Assembly (NCBI RefSeq): GCF_005848555.1
Contig: NZ_CP040518.1
Span: 2,293,001 to 2,357,000 of the forward strand
Source of the DNA: Blautia sp. SC05B48
Lineage (GTDB): Bacteria; Bacillota; Clostridia; Lachnospirales; Lachnospiraceae
DNA length: 64,000 bases
Direction of reading: 5' to 3'
The notes beneath the pieces were generated by a model that had not been told where the DNA came from, did not search any database, and saw nothing but the letters and a program-made list of their open reading frames with translations. Positions within the stretch are counted from its first letter, which is position 1. Each line of letters starts with the position of its first letter. The translations under genes and the position numbers were made by a program. Positions 27,425 to 36,482 of this stretch are shown here, in pieces.

Positions 27425-28069
27425 ATGAGAATTATTATGTTGGGTGCACCAGGGGCAGGTAAAGGTACTCAGGCTAAGAAAATTGCGGCGAAATATGGGA
27501 TTCCGCACATCTCCACAGGAGATATTTTCCGTGCCAACATCAAAAACGGTACCGAGCTTGGAAACAAAGCAAAAACTTACATGGATCAGGGACTTCTTGT
27601 TCCGGATGAACTGACCTGCGACCTTGTTGTTGACAGAATCCAGCAGGATGACGCACGGGAAGGGTATGTTCTGGATGGTTTCCCGAGAACAATTCCGCAG
27701 GCAGAATGTCTGACAGAGGCTCTGAACAAACTTGGAAGCAAAATTGACTATGCGATTGATGTGGATGTGCCGGATGATAACATCGTGAAACGTATGGGCG
27801 GACGCCGTGCATGTGTGAAATGTGGTGCAACTTATCACGTTGTATTTGCAGCACCGAAGACAGAGGGTGTATGCGATACCTGTGGTGACAAGCTTGTACT
27901 CCGTGAAGATGACAAGCCGGAAACAGTCCAGAAGCGTCTGAATGTTTATCATGAGCAGACACAGCCATTGATTGACTATTACACCACACAGGGTGTTTTG
28001 AAGACGGTAGACGGAACCAGGGATCTGAATGAGGTATTCCAGGAGATCGTTGACATCTTAGGAGAATAA
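27425..28069 (+). CDS. adk: Adenylate kinase
   Basis: A 214-residue adenylate kinase (AMP + ATP to 2 ADP). The P-loop GAPGAGKGTQAKK is at residues 7-19, the AMP-binding HISTGDIFRAN and GFPRTIPQAE motifs are intact, and the long LID carries a zinc-type CxxC...CxxC set (CVKCGATYH...CDTCG). It follows secY as in most Firmicutes. Confidence 0.98.
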   Translation: MRIIMLGAPGAGKGTQAKKIAAKYGIPHISTGDIFRANIKNGTELGNKAKTYMDQGLLVPDELTCDLVVDRIQQDDAREGYVLDGFPRTIPQAECLTEALNKLGSKIDYAIDVDVPDDNIVKRMGGRRACVKCGATYHVVFAAPKTEGVCDTCGDKLVLREDDKPETVQKRLNVYHEQTQPLIDYYTTQGVLKTVDGTRDLNEVFQEIVDILGE

Positions 28070-28071
28070 GA

Positions 28072-28830
28072 ATGTCCGTAACAATTAAGACACAGCATGA
28101 AATTGAACTTATGAGAGAAGCAGGCCATCTTCTTGAGAAGGTGCATGACGGTTTGATCCCTTACATCAAACCGGGTGTCAGCACCAAAGAGATTGATAAG
28201 ATCGGGGAAGAAATGATCCGGTCTATGGGCTGTATTCCGAACTTTCTGAACTACGGAGGTTTTCCGGCTTCTTTCTGCATCAGCCTGAATGATGAGGTTG
28301 TGCATGGAATTCCATCCGAGGAGAAGATCATCCAGGACGGGGATCTGGTTAAGATCGACGCCGGCCTGATTTATAAGGGCTACCATTCTGACGCAGCACG
28401 TACCTATGCGGTAGGTGAAGTATCCAAAGAAGCACAGCAGCTCATTAAAGTTACAAGAGAGTGCTTTTTTGAAGGACTGAAAATGGCAAAAGCAGGAAAT
28501 CATTTAAATGATATTTCCAAAGCCATCGGAGCCCACGCAGCGAAATACCGTTACGGTATTGTACGTGACCTTGTAGGACATGGAATCGGAACTCATCTTC
28601 ATGAGGATCCGCAGATTCCAAACTTCCCGCAGAAGCGCAGGGGCATCAAGCTCCTTCCGGGAATGACCCTGGCCGTCGAGCCCATGATCAACCTTGGTCG
28701 TGCGGACGTGGCATGGCTGGACGATGAGTGGACAGTAGTAACCATGGATGGTTCACTTTCCGCCCATTATGAAAACACGATTCTCATCACTGATGGGGAA
28801 CCAGAGATTCTGACGCTTACGAATCTGTAA
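28072..28830 (+). CDS. map: Methionine aminopeptidase type I
   Basis: A 252-residue type I methionine aminopeptidase that removes initiator Met. The metal ligands appear in KIDAGLIYKGYHSDAART (two Asp), GHGIGTHLHEDPQIPN (His) and AVEPMINLG plus the C-terminal HYENTILIT (two Glu). It starts 2 bases after adk. Confidence 0.97.
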   Translation: MSVTIKTQHEIELMREAGHLLEKVHDGLIPYIKPGVSTKEIDKIGEEMIRSMGCIPNFLNYGGFPASFCISLNDEVVHGIPSEEKIIQDGDLVKIDAGLIYKGYHSDAARTYAVGEVSKEAQQLIKVTRECFFEGLKMAKAGNHLNDISKAIGAHAAKYRYGIVRDLVGHGIGTHLHEDPQIPNFPQKRRGIKLLPGMTLAVEPMINLGRADVAWLDDEWTVVTMDGSLSAHYENTILITDGEPEILTLTNL

Positions 28831-28864
28831 GCAGCAATTGTTGTTATGACATAGGAGGTAAAAA

Positions 28865-29083
28865 ATGTCAAAAGCAGATGTGATCGAAGTAGAAGGCACT
28901 GTTCTGGAGAAACTGCCTAACGCGATGTTTAAAGTAGAACTGGAAAACAAACATGTGGTACTTGCACATATCAGTGGCAAGCTCCGTATGAATTTTATCC
29001 GTATTCTCCCGGGAGATAAAGTAACGATCGAACTTTCTCCGTATGATCTTTCCAAGGGAAGAATCATCTGGAGAGATAAATAA
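28865..29083 (+). CDS. infA: Translation initiation factor IF-1
   Basis: A 72-residue OB-fold IF-1 that occupies the A site during initiation. [20 protein letters not shown] and the [19 protein letters not shown] end are standard, and AGGAGG is upstream. Normally rpmJ, rpsM and rpsK follow at once. Here a terminator follows and the alpha-operon genes resume only at 32822. Confidence 0.98.
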   Translation: MSKADVIEVEGTVLEKLPNAMFKVELENKHVVLAHISGKLRMNFIRILPGDKVTIELSPYDLSKGRIIWRDK

Positions 29084-29100
29084 GAAATATTGTAAAAGAT

Positions 29101-29134
29101 GACCTGGTGGCGTTAAGCTGCCGGGTCTTTTTTT
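29101..29134 (+). terminator. Terminator after infA
   Basis: An 11-bp stem with three G-U pairs (29101-29111 with 29117-29127), a GTTAA loop and seven T residues. It ends the S10-spc transcription unit before rpmJ. Confidence 0.9.
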
Positions 29135-29226
29135 GCCTTTTCTGCAGAAAAAGAATCTGAAGTGGAGTTTATTACTCACATTTATTTCACGCTTTAAACA
29201 TAAAGGGAACAGATTTTGCTGATATA

Positions 29227-29266
29227 CGTCGGGAATGATAGAGAACTATCATTCCCGGCGTTTTTT
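29227..29266 (+). terminator. Second, orphan terminator downstream of infA
   Basis: A 15-bp stem with one G-U pair (29227-29241 with 29246-29260), an AGAA loop and six T residues on the plus strand. Nothing that I recognise as a gene lies between it and the infA terminator (29135-29226). On the minus strand no T-run follows, so it does not serve the transporter gene. Confidence 0.85.
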
Positions 29267-29340
29267 ATGCTACAGGAAAATATTCTGTGATGTTCCGATA
29301 ACATCAGGCAGGATTCTTTATTATAAGAACAGATGCCGCA

Positions 29341-30663
29341 TCATCCGATTCCGCCAAGTACAATTCCAAGAATCAGAACCAGAAAACAAACAGGAACATA
29401 AATATATTTACACACCGGATAAAAATATTTCGTGAACGGTTTCTCACGTCCTTTGCTGACCTGATTTTCCACATAGCTCCGGCCGAAGATCCAGAAGAAC
29501 ATGATCCCTGCAAGTCCTGCGCCGAGAGGACAGATATAGATGGAAAGCACATCCATCCAGTCAGAAACAATGCCCTGGATCAGCAGAGAAGCTACAACGC
29601 CGATCATTGCGATCACCATGCAGGAAGGAGTCCGGCCAAGACCTGTTTTTTCCTGGACTGTGGCAATGGGTGCTTCATAAAGGTTCATAAGCGAGGTCAT
29701 ACCTGCAAGGAATACAGCTACGAAAAAGATGATGGCAATGATCCGTCCGCCGGGCATGGTTTTGATCAGGTGCGGCAGGTAGATGAACAAAAGTCCGGGA
29801 CCGCCCTGGTCAAGCTTGGCTCCGGTGGTCGCCATGGCCGGAATGATCACAAGAGCTGCCAGCATGGCGGCAATGGTATCAAAAAGAGCCACTCTTGCAG
29901 CAGAAGCCGGGATATCCTCACTGTCCGGAAGATAGGAACCGTAGATCAGGGTTCCGTTTCCGGCCACAGACAGGGAGAAAAATGCCTGCCCCAGTGCAAA
30001 GATCCAGGTGGAAGGCTTGGCCAGAACTTCCGGCTCCACGCGGAAGATATAGCGGTATCCTGCGTTTGAGCCCGGCTGAAACGCAACATAGATGCCAAGG
30101 ATCACAAACAGGATAAAGAAAACAGGCATCATGATCTTGTTGGCCTTTTCGATACCACTTCCAACGCCGTACATCAGGATAAACATGCAGATCACAAGAG
30201 CAGCCAGCTGCCAGAGATTATTTCCCCAGGCAGAGGCCATACCTCCGAATTGAGATCCAAAGGACTCAATATCCGCAGGTGCCAGGGTAGATCCTGTAAA
30301 GGCTCCGATCATATATCGGAAGATCCATCCCATAACAACTGTATAGCCGATAGCCATAGCCAGTGCTCCGATCACAGGGATCCATCCGAGCAGTTCGCCA
30401 GGCTTTCGCTTTCCGCGGGTTTCACAGGCCATGCCGAAGGCGTCAATGGGCCCGGAACGTGTCCCACGGCCAAAGCTCATCTCACCGATCACTCCGGTAA
30501 AGCTGATCAGTGCTACGAAAATAAAATACGGGATCAGGAACGATCCCCCTCCATACAGGGAAACTCTGGTGGGAAACATCCAGATATTTCCCATTCCAAC
30601 CGCAGACCCGATGCAGGCCAGAATGAATCCCCAGCGGCTGTTAAAAGATTCTCGTTTTTTCAT
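29341..30663 (-). CDS. Sodium-dependent transporter, NSS/SNF family
   Basis: A 440-residue member of the neurotransmitter:sodium symporter family, the LeuT/Tyt1/MhsT group that takes up amino acids with Na+. The TM1 unwound region GSAVGMGNIWMFP corresponds to the Na+ and substrate site, followed by GGGSFLIPYF. About 11 helices are visible, as in shorter bacterial members. The substrate cannot be assigned. I use the ATG at 30663, with GAGAGG 13 bases upstream; the ATG at 30687 has no ribosome binding site. It lies in the minus-strand block between infA and rpmJ. Confidence 0.88.
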   Translation of the reverse strand: MKKRESFNSRWGFILACIGSAVGMGNIWMFPTRVSLYGGGSFLIPYFIFVALISFTGVIGEMSFGRGTRSGPIDAFGMACETRGKRKPGELLGWIPVIGALAMAIGYTVVMGWIFRYMIGAFTGSTLAPADIESFGSQFGGMASAWGNNLWQLAALVICMFILMYGVGSGIEKANKIMMPVFFILFVILGIYVAFQPGSNAGYRYIFRVEPEVLAKPSTWIFALGQAFFSLSVAGNGTLIYGSYLPDSEDIPASAARVALFDTIAAMLAALVIIPAMATTGAKLDQGGPGLLFIYLPHLIKTMPGGRIIAIIFFVAVFLAGMTSLMNLYEAPIATVQEKTGLGRTPSCMVIAMIGVVASLLIQGIVSDWMDVLSIYICPLGAGLAGIMFFWIFGRSYVENQVSKGREKPFTKYFYPVCKYIYVPVCFLVLILGIVLGGIG

Positions 30664-30838
30664 ATAAATAAAATATCCTCTCTCCATTTGATCGTTTCAG
30701 TATAACATAATTCCGGGAAATAGGAAACTGCAGCATCTATACAGATTCAGGTATCTATACAGATCCAGGCGGATATTTGTGAGCCACATTTGTTGCTGGC
30801 TTATAACTGTATAGCTGCGAAGCAGTTATGAGCTGATC

Positions 30839-31564
30839 TCATCGGCGCAGGGCATTATCATAAAATCGAAAATGATCCGGTCTGTGCCGTGACTGAGTAT
30901 ACTCAAACATCACGCCATCACTGTTATAAGTCTGGCTGGACACCACAGCCACGCAGTTATAATCTTTTACATTCAGATGAAGATATTTTTCATCAATTTC
31001 CGTAACCTTTTCCACAGTCATGGCCCGTTTGCTGTTGACAATGGTCATATGAAGCTCCTGTTCCAGGTATTCATAGATAGAATGGCTGGCGATCTCGGCA
31101 GTAAGGCCGGGAACGGATTCCTTCAGAAAATAATTATGGTTGATGATCAGTGGGATATCTTCAAGGTAATGGATACGCTGAATATAATATACTTTTGCAC
31201 CAGCGGGAAATCCTGTGTAAGCAGACTGCTTTTTGCTGATACAAAGTTCTGTAAAGAGAGCCACCTCTGTATGGGCATTCTGACCGTTCCTTGCAGCAGA
31301 TTCCTTGAAGGTTTCGATCTCTCCGATGGTGAAAGCAGTCTGCTCGTTTGGACGGTAGATATTGCGGACACCTTTTCCCTGCATGGTCTGTACATAGCCG
31401 TCACTGACAAGAAGACGGACTGCACGGCGCAGGGTATTGCGGGAACAGCCGTAAGTCTGGATCAGAGTGTTTTCGGAAGGCAGAAGTTCCTGATAGGCAA
31501 AGGTGTTGTCCTCTATTTTCATTTTCAGATCTTTATAAATATCTTCGTAAATACTTCTGGGCAT
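30839..31564 (-). CDS. GntR-family regulator with UTRA domain (TreR-like)
   Basis: A 241-residue regulator: N-terminal GntR winged helix (LLPSENTLIQTYGCSRNTLRRAV, given by its key Ser-Glu and Arg residues, near 29-51) and a C-terminal UTRA effector domain (IYYIQRIHYL-type core, here VYYIQRIHYLEDIPLI). It resembles trehalose operon repressors of Firmicutes, but no treA or PTS gene is near, so the effector is unknown. The ATG at 31564 has GGAG 8 bases upstream. It is not obviously linked to its two neighbours. Confidence 0.85.
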   Translation of the reverse strand: MPRSIYEDIYKDLKMKIEDNTFAYQELLPSENTLIQTYGCSRNTLRRAVRLLVSDGYVQTMQGKGVRNIYRPNEQTAFTIGEIETFKESAARNGQNAHTEVALFTELCISKKQSAYTGFPAGAKVYYIQRIHYLEDIPLIINHNYFLKESVPGLTAEIASHSIYEYLEQELHMTIVNSKRAMTVEKVTEIDEKYLHLNVKDYNCVAVVSSQTYNSDGVMFEYTQSRHRPDHFRFYDNALRR

Positions 31565-31624
31565 TTCAATTCTCCATTCATGTTCGGTCAAAAATATATA
31601 GAGGGGTTCATGATTTCTAAAATA

Positions 31625-31653
31625 ATTATAAAAGATTTTCCCGGCAAGCGCAA
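31625..31653 (-). promoter_or_regulatory. Promoter of the GntR/UTRA regulator gene
   Basis: On the minus strand TTGCGC (31648-31653), a 17-base spacer and a perfect TATAAT (31625-31630). Confidence 0.65.
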
Positions 31654-31687
31654 TGTAAATACCGGAAAATGTTTAAACAAGTTACAA

Positions 31688-31703
31688 AACATATTGATAT
31701 GTT
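31688..31703. promoter_or_regulatory. Candidate operator palindrome
   Basis: A perfect 16-base palindrome AACATAT-TG-ATATGTT lies 35 bases upstream of the regulator's -35 box. It is a possible autoregulatory site. The rest of the 31565-31871 gap shows only this, the promoter and a terminator; a short open stretch around 31700-31783 has no recognisable match. Confidence 0.35.
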
Positions 31704-31803
31704 ATGAAGACAGTATGGGAAATATAGATGAAATCAATTTGCGGCTATTCAAAACCATGATACTGGATTTCGAACGCATATAAGCTGTAAGCTGCGCGTA
31801 AAC

Positions 31804-31844
31804 AAAAAAGGAAATGTGACAGTGTAAAAACAGATCACATTTCC
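31804..31844 (-). terminator. Terminator for the DUF1275 gene
   Basis: Read on the minus strand, a 10-bp stem GGAAATGTGA/TCACATTTCC (31810-31819 with 31835-31844) is followed by six T residues. Confidence 0.8.
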
Positions 31845-31871
31845 CCTTCTTTTATCAAAACTAAAATAAAG

Positions 31872-32600
31872 TCAGGCCTCTTTTTTCTTATAAGAAAGCT
31901 TCCTGAAGCTGCTGCAGGCAGAAGCAGTGCTTCGGGTAACTGCCGGTGTATCAGCAGTATTCCGGTCTGCACTGACCAGCCATACAGCATAGAAGGCAGG
32001 AACCAGACAGAGCCATACGCCTGAGAGACCGCAGGTCATATACAGGATCAGAGACAGAGCTGCACCTGTATGGAAAGAAAGCAGCGTCATTCCGTAGAAT
32101 TTTGCTTTATCGCACTGTGCGTTGTCCTTTTTCATAAGAAACTGTGTGACAGCTGTGGTGAACTGACGGAGATTGTTGGTGGAAAAGATCGTTGAGCTGT
32201 TATATCCGCCGGGAGCCTTGAAGGTACACCACTGGAAAGGCATTGCAAAGAACACCGGATAAAGAGCAACAACCGGAGACATTCCGGAAGGAAAGAATCC
32301 CAGGAGCAGGATCGCAAAGATATCGATGCCGATACTGATAAAACGAAGATCTGTGGAAAAATGCTCCGGGATCCAGACTGTAAGGATCACGGCAGTCATA
32401 TATATAAGAAGTGCGCCTATACGCAGCAGCATATCCGAAAAATCCCTGCCTATGAGATCACGAACAACACCAAGAAGGTTGGCTGTCTGGGCATTGCCAA
32501 AAAGATCAGCTCTTGACACAATGGCATAAAGCCCCAGGTATCCACCGATAAAAGATAAGGTGTAATGTATCAGAAAACGATACTTCATTTCCGTATGCAT
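31872..32600 (-). CDS. YoaK/DUF1275-family membrane protein
   Basis: A 242-residue membrane protein with about six helices. The N-terminal FIGGYLGLYAIVSRADLFGNAQTANL (here cited for its Gly-Gly, Asn-x-Gln-Thr-x-Asn pattern) and MPFQWCTFKAPGGYNSSTIF segments match the DUF1275/YoaK family, whose function is unknown. A basic cytoplasmic tail ends in Lys residues. AAAGGA stands 10 bases before the ATG. It ends at a good terminator and appears monocistronic. Confidence 0.78.
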   Translation of the reverse strand: MHTEMKYRFLIHYTLSFIGGYLGLYAIVSRADLFGNAQTANLLGVVRDLIGRDFSDMLLRIGALLIYMTAVILTVWIPEHFSTDLRFISIGIDIFAILLLGFFPSGMSPVVALYPVFFAMPFQWCTFKAPGGYNSSTIFSTNNLRQFTTAVTQFLMKKDNAQCDKAKFYGMTLLSFHTGAALSLILYMTCGLSGVWLCLVPAFYAVWLVSADRNTADTPAVTRSTASACSSFRKLSYKKKEA

Positions 32601-32709
32601 ATGTAAAGATTCCTTTCATTAAAATAGGCAGATTCCATATGTCTGCCGGACTTTGCCACCCATTATAATACAGCCTGTAAAAAAAATCAAAAATTTTTTA
32701 AATTTTTTC

Positions 32710-32738
32710 TTGCATTTCAGGAAAACAGGTGTTAGTAT
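32710..32738 (+). promoter_or_regulatory. Promoter of the rpmJ-rplQ unit
   Basis: TTGCAT (32710-32715), a 17-base spacer and TAGTAT (32733-32738). It restarts transcription of the alpha operon after the minus-strand block and shares the TTGCAT -35 of the S10 promoter. Confidence 0.7.
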
Positions 32739-32821
32739 ATATTTCAAGCGCGCAAATACTGTGTATGAGTGCGCCTGTGAAACTGCAGATATGAGACTAA
32801 TTTACGGAAGGAGGATTTCCA

Positions 32822-32935
32822 GTGAAAGTAAGATCATCTGTAAAGCCGATCTGCGAGAAGTGCAAGGTCATTAAGAGAAAGGGATCCATCAGAATCATCT
32901 GTGAGAACCCGAAGCACAAACAGCGTCAGGGTTGA
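32822..32935 (+). CDS. rpmJ: Ribosomal protein L36
   Basis: A 37-residue L36 (bL36) starting at a GTG with GGAGG upstream: [20 protein letters not shown] and so on. The zinc ligands C-x2-C, a third Cys and a His (CENPKH) are present, so this is the zinc-binding form. It sits in the standard gene order before rpsM but after a 3.7-kb interruption. Confidence 0.96.
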   Translation: MKVRSSVKPICEKCKVIKRKGSIRIICENPKHKQRQG

Positions 32936-33242
32936 TTTCCATATCGGAACTTCTTTGGAATGTTTGTGAAACGTGCGGCTGCAGTATGAAACACCCGGCA
33001 GGGTTGTTCTGCTGAACAGATAATAAGCATGTATTGCCTAATACCGAGAGGCAACAGCGGTTAAGATCCGCAATTTCGGAAAGGCTGTGATTCGCCAATT
33101 ACAGCTGGGTGTTTTACCGAGGCACCCCAATTAGGAAACTAGAAAAGAAAGCGGCAGGTCGATATGTCCCATTTCACCTTGCGAGAGCAAGTGACATACG
33201 ATATGCGGAACTTTCAGAAACAGAAAATGGAGGAAACAGTAC
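32936..33242 (+). promoter_or_regulatory. Structured 307-base RNA between rpmJ and rpsM
   Basis: No open frame fits, but at least five short helices follow one another: TTGCCT/AGGCAA (33034-33039, 33049-33054), GCGG/CCGC (33057-33060, 33068-33071), GCTGT/ACAGC (33084-33088, 33101-33105), GGGTG/CACCC (33107-33111, 33123-33127) and a two-part stem TATGTC/GACATA (33163-33168, 33193-33198) enclosing CTTGC/GCAAG with a GAGA tetraloop. It ends 35 bases before the rpsM ribosome binding site. An r-protein-binding leader (S4 controls alpha-type operons in other bacteria) is the simplest reading. Confidence 0.6.
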
Positions 33243-33611
33243 ATGGCTCGTATAGCTGGTGTAGACTTACCAAGAGAGAAACGTATTGAAATCGGTCTTA
33301 CCTACATTTATGGAATTGGTAGACCAAGCGCAGACAAAATTCTTGCTAAAGCAGAGGTTAATCCTGACACACGTGTCAGAGATCTGACTGATGATGAGGT
33401 TAAGAGACTGAGCGCTGTTATTGATGAGACAATGACAGTAGAAGGTGATCTGAGAAGGGAAATCGCCCTTAACATCAAGAGACTGCAGGAGATTGGATGC
33501 TACAGAGGTATCCGTCATCGTAAAGGACTCCCGGTTCGTGGTCAGAAGACTAAGACAAATGCGAGAACTCGCAAGGGACCGAAGAGAACTGTTGCAAACA
33601 AGAAGAAATAA
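33243..33611 (+). CDS. rpsM: Ribosomal protein S13
   Basis: A 122-residue S13 (uS13) of the 30S head that contacts P-site tRNA and the 50S bridge. [26 protein letters not shown] (by its initial [10 protein letters not shown]) and [19 protein letters not shown] are standard. Confidence 0.98.
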   Translation: MARIAGVDLPREKRIEIGLTYIYGIGRPSADKILAKAEVNPDTRVRDLTDDEVKRLSAVIDETMTVEGDLRREIALNIKRLQEIGCYRGIRHRKGLPVRGQKTKTNARTRKGPKRTVANKKK

Positions 33612-33666
33612 TTTATAGATATAACTAATTAATTTCAATAAAAGGAAAGTGTAGGTTAGTTTTAAA

Positions 33667-34059
33667 ATGGCAAAAGTTACAAAGAAAACGACAAAACGTC
33701 GTGTCAAGAAAAACGTTGAACACGGACAGGCACACATTCAGTCTTCCTTCAACAATACAATCGTCACACTGACAGATAACGAAGGAAACGCTCTTTCATG
33801 GGCAAGTGCCGGTGGTCTTGGATTTAAAGGTTCAAGGAAATCTACCCCTTATGCAGCACAGATGGCAGCAGAGACTGCAACAAAGGCTGCTTTAATTCAT
33901 GGATTAAAAACAGTAGACGTTATGGTAAAAGGCCCGGGCTCAGGCCGTGAAGCTGCAATCCGTGCGCTTCAGGCATGCGGACTTGAAGTAACCAGCATTC
34001 GTGACGTAACTCCGGTTCCTCACAACGGATGCCGTCCACCAAAACGCAGAAGAGTCTAA
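33667..34059 (+). CDS. rpsK: Ribosomal protein S11
   Basis: A 130-residue S11 (uS11) of the 30S platform, with [22 protein letters not shown]-type [11 protein letters not shown] and the C-terminal [18 protein letters not shown]. The nearest good ribosome binding site (AAAGGAAAG) is unusually far from the ATG, about 17 bases. Confidence 0.97.
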   Translation: MAKVTKKTTKRRVKKNVEHGQAHIQSSFNNTIVTLTDNEGNALSWASAGGLGFKGSRKSTPYAAQMAAETATKAALIHGLKTVDVMVKGPGSGREAAIRALQACGLEVTSIRDVTPVPHNGCRPPKRRRV

Positions 34060-34075
34060 TTAGGAGGTAGTTGAA

Positions 34076-34669
34076 ATGGCAGTAAATAGAGTACCTGTTC
34101 TGAAAAGATGCAGATCCCTTGGCCTGGATCCGATTTACTTAGGAATTGATAAGAAGTCCACAAGACAGTTAAAACGTGCAAACCGCAAGGTGTCTGAGTA
34201 TGGTCTTCAGTTAAAAGAGAAACAGAAAGCAAAATTTATCTACGGAGTTCTTGAGAAACCTTTCCGTAATTACTACAAGAAAGCCGACAGAATGCAGGGC
34301 CAGACAGGTGAGAACCTTATGGTTATGCTTGAGAGCAGACTTGACAACATCGTTTTCCGTATGGGATTTGCCAGAACAAGAAGAGAGGCTCGTCAGATCG
34401 TAGATCACAAGCACGTACTTGTTAACGGAAAATCTGTAAATATTCCGTCTTACCTGTGCAAAGCAGGAGACACAATTGAGATCAGAGAGAAGAGCAAAGG
34501 TTCTGAGAGATATAAAGGAATCCTTGAGATCACTGGCGGAAGACTTGTTCCGGAGTGGATCGACGTTGATCAGGAGAACCTGAAGGGTGTAGTTAAAGAG
34601 CTTCCTACAAGAGAGCAGATCGATGTTCCTGTAAACGAGATGCTTATCGTCGAGCTGTATTCTAAATAA
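34076..34669 (+). CDS. rpsD: Ribosomal protein S4
   Basis: A 197-residue S4 (uS4), a primary 16S binder. An S4 domain ([33 protein letters not shown]) occupies the centre. The N-terminus ([19 protein letters not shown]) is the cysteine-poor form. S4 is the classical autoregulator of alpha operons. AGGAGG lies upstream. Confidence 0.98.
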   Translation: MAVNRVPVLKRCRSLGLDPIYLGIDKKSTRQLKRANRKVSEYGLQLKEKQKAKFIYGVLEKPFRNYYKKADRMQGQTGENLMVMLESRLDNIVFRMGFARTRREARQIVDHKHVLVNGKSVNIPSYLCKAGDTIEIREKSKGSERYKGILEITGGRLVPEWIDVDQENLKGVVKELPTREQIDVPVNEMLIVELYSK

Positions 34670-34753
34670 TTAATAACTGTTTACTGTGTCTACAGTTATA
34701 AAAATTGGTAATACCCTCGAATGTTGATTAACCCAGAAGGAGGGAACCTTATA

Positions 34754-35713
34754 GTGTTTGATTTCAATAAACCAAAAATCGAAATTACCGAAATATCCGA
34801 AGATAAGAAGTTTGGAAGATTCGTTGTAGAGCCTCTGGAAAGAGGTTATGGTACTACCCTTGGCAATTCTTTAAGAAGAATTATGCTGTCCTCCCTTCCG
34901 GGAGCTGCAGTAAGCCAGGTGAAGATCGATGGTGTACTTCATGAATTCAGCTCTATTCCGGGCGTGAAGGAAGATGTGACCGAGATCATCATGAATCTGA
35001 AATCTCTTGCCATCAAGAATCACAGCAGTGACAATGAGCCGAAGACCGCATACATTGAGTGTGAGGGAAAAGGTGTTGTTACAGCAGCTGATATCCAGGC
35101 AGATCAGGATATTGAGATCATGAACCCGGATCAGGTGATCGCAACCCTGAACGGTGGAAAAGACTGCAGACTGGCCATGGAGCTTACCATTACCAAGGGA
35201 CGTGGCTATATCAGTGCAGACAAAGGCAAAACCGATGACATGCCGATCGGTATGATCGCAGTGGATGCGATCTACACACCGGTAGACAGAGTCAACATGA
35301 TCGTAGAGAATACACGAGTTGGTCAGGTAACTGACTTCGACAAGCTTACACTGGATGTATATACCAATGGAACACTTGATCCGGATGAGGCAGTCAGCCT
35401 TGCAGCGAAGGTTCTCAGCGAGCATTTAAGTCTGTTCATTGATCTTTCCGAGAATGCTAAGACCGCAGAGGTTATGATCGAGAAAGAAGACAATGAGAAG
35501 GAAAAGGTTCTGGAGATGAGCATTGATGAGCTTGAGCTCTCTGTTCGTTCCTACAACTGCCTTAAGAGAGCCGGTATCAATACGGTTGAAGAATTATGCA
35601 ACAAGACTTCTGACGATATGATGAAGGTTCGTAATCTGGGCCGCAAATCCTTAGAGGAAGTACTTGCAAAACTCAAAGAGCTGGGACTTCAGCTCCAGCC
35701 TACCGAGGAATAA
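34754..35713 (+). CDS. rpoA: RNA polymerase alpha subunit
   Basis: A 319-residue alpha subunit. The N-terminal dimerisation domain holds [20 protein letters not shown], and the C-terminal domain (about 245-310, [19 protein letters not shown]) contacts UP elements and activators. The GTG at 34754 gives the usual [11 protein letters not shown] start and has GGAGGG about 10 bases upstream; the longer in-frame reading from 34721 contains no better site. Confidence 0.98.
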   Translation: MFDFNKPKIEITEISEDKKFGRFVVEPLERGYGTTLGNSLRRIMLSSLPGAAVSQVKIDGVLHEFSSIPGVKEDVTEIIMNLKSLAIKNHSSDNEPKTAYIECEGKGVVTAADIQADQDIEIMNPDQVIATLNGGKDCRLAMELTITKGRGYISADKGKTDDMPIGMIAVDAIYTPVDRVNMIVENTRVGQVTDFDKLTLDVYTNGTLDPDEAVSLAAKVLSEHLSLFIDLSENAKTAEVMIEKEDNEKEKVLEMSIDELELSVRSYNCLKRAGINTVEELCNKTSDDMMKVRNLGRKSLEEVLAKLKELGLQLQPTEE

Positions 35714-35804
35714 TCCGGAAACAGAGTAATGAGTGGGGTGTCAGCAGCAGGGCAGTAAGACCGAACAAGCATGTCCTGGTGTCCCACAGATGGAGGATAA
35801 TAAA

Positions 35805-36341
35805 ATGGCAAAATATAGAAAATTAAGCAGAACATCTAACCAGAGAAAAGCACTTCTCAGAAATCAGGTTACAAACCTTCTTTATCACGGAAAGATCGTG
35901 ACAACAGAAGCTAAGGCTAAAGAGATCCGTAAGATCGCTGAGGGACTTATTGCTATGGCTGTACGTGAGAAAGACAATTTCGAAACAGTTACAGTAACAG
36001 CTAAGGTTGCTCGTAAAGATGCTGACGGAAAACGTGTAAAAGAAGTTGTAGACGGTAAGAAGAAAACAGTTTACGACGAAGTTCAGAAAGAGATCAAGAA
36101 AGATGCTTCTTCCAGACTTCATGCACGTCGTGAGATGATGAAAGTTTTCTATCCTGTAACAGATGTTCCTGCTAAGGGCGCTGGCAGAAAGAAAAACACA
36201 AAAGAAGTTGACATGGTTGACAAGATGTTCAGCGAGATCGCTCCGAAATACGCAGATCGTAACGGTGGTTACACAAGAATCGTTAAGATCGGACAGCGTA
36301 AGGGCGATGCAGCTATGGAAGTTCTTATCGAGCTTGTATAA
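35805..36341 (+). CDS. rplQ: Ribosomal protein L17 with an internal insertion
   Basis: A 178-residue L17 (bL17). The core MAKYRKLSRTSNQRKALLRN and the end RIVKIGQRKGDAAMEVLIELV (key Gly/Asp residues) are normal. The protein is some 50-60 residues longer than Escherichia coli or Bacillus L17 (about 120-127). The extra part is a Lys-rich stretch near residues 60-95 (ARKDADGKRVKEVVDGKKK) plus another near 120-135. The ATG at 35805 has GGAGG upstream. It ends the operon at a strong terminator. Confidence 0.95.
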   Translation: MAKYRKLSRTSNQRKALLRNQVTNLLYHGKIVTTEAKAKEIRKIAEGLIAMAVREKDNFETVTVTAKVARKDADGKRVKEVVDGKKKTVYDEVQKEIKKDASSRLHARREMMKVFYPVTDVPAKGAGRKKNTKEVDMVDKMFSEIAPKYADRNGGYTRIVKIGQRKGDAAMEVLIELV

Positions 36342-36360
36342 TTTACTTCTGACCGATTTA

Positions 36361-36395
36361 AAGGACATTTGCAGAAATGCAAATGTCCTTTTTTT
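36361..36395 (+). terminator. Terminator after rplQ
   Basis: A perfect 12-bp stem (36361-36372 with 36379-36390), an AGAAAT loop and a T-run. Confidence 0.93.
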
Positions 36396-36482
36396 ATATT
36401 CCAAAAAGTTTGAAAAAATGCATAAATGGTGGATTTTCGACCATAAATTACATGAAGATACCATAATTTGAATAACAAATCA

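Noticed and set aside
29341-32600. Genomic island of mobile origin between infA and rpmJ
   Set aside because: No integrase, transposase, tRNA or clear direct repeats at the edges, and base composition looks like the neighbours. Reported as a rearrangement instead.
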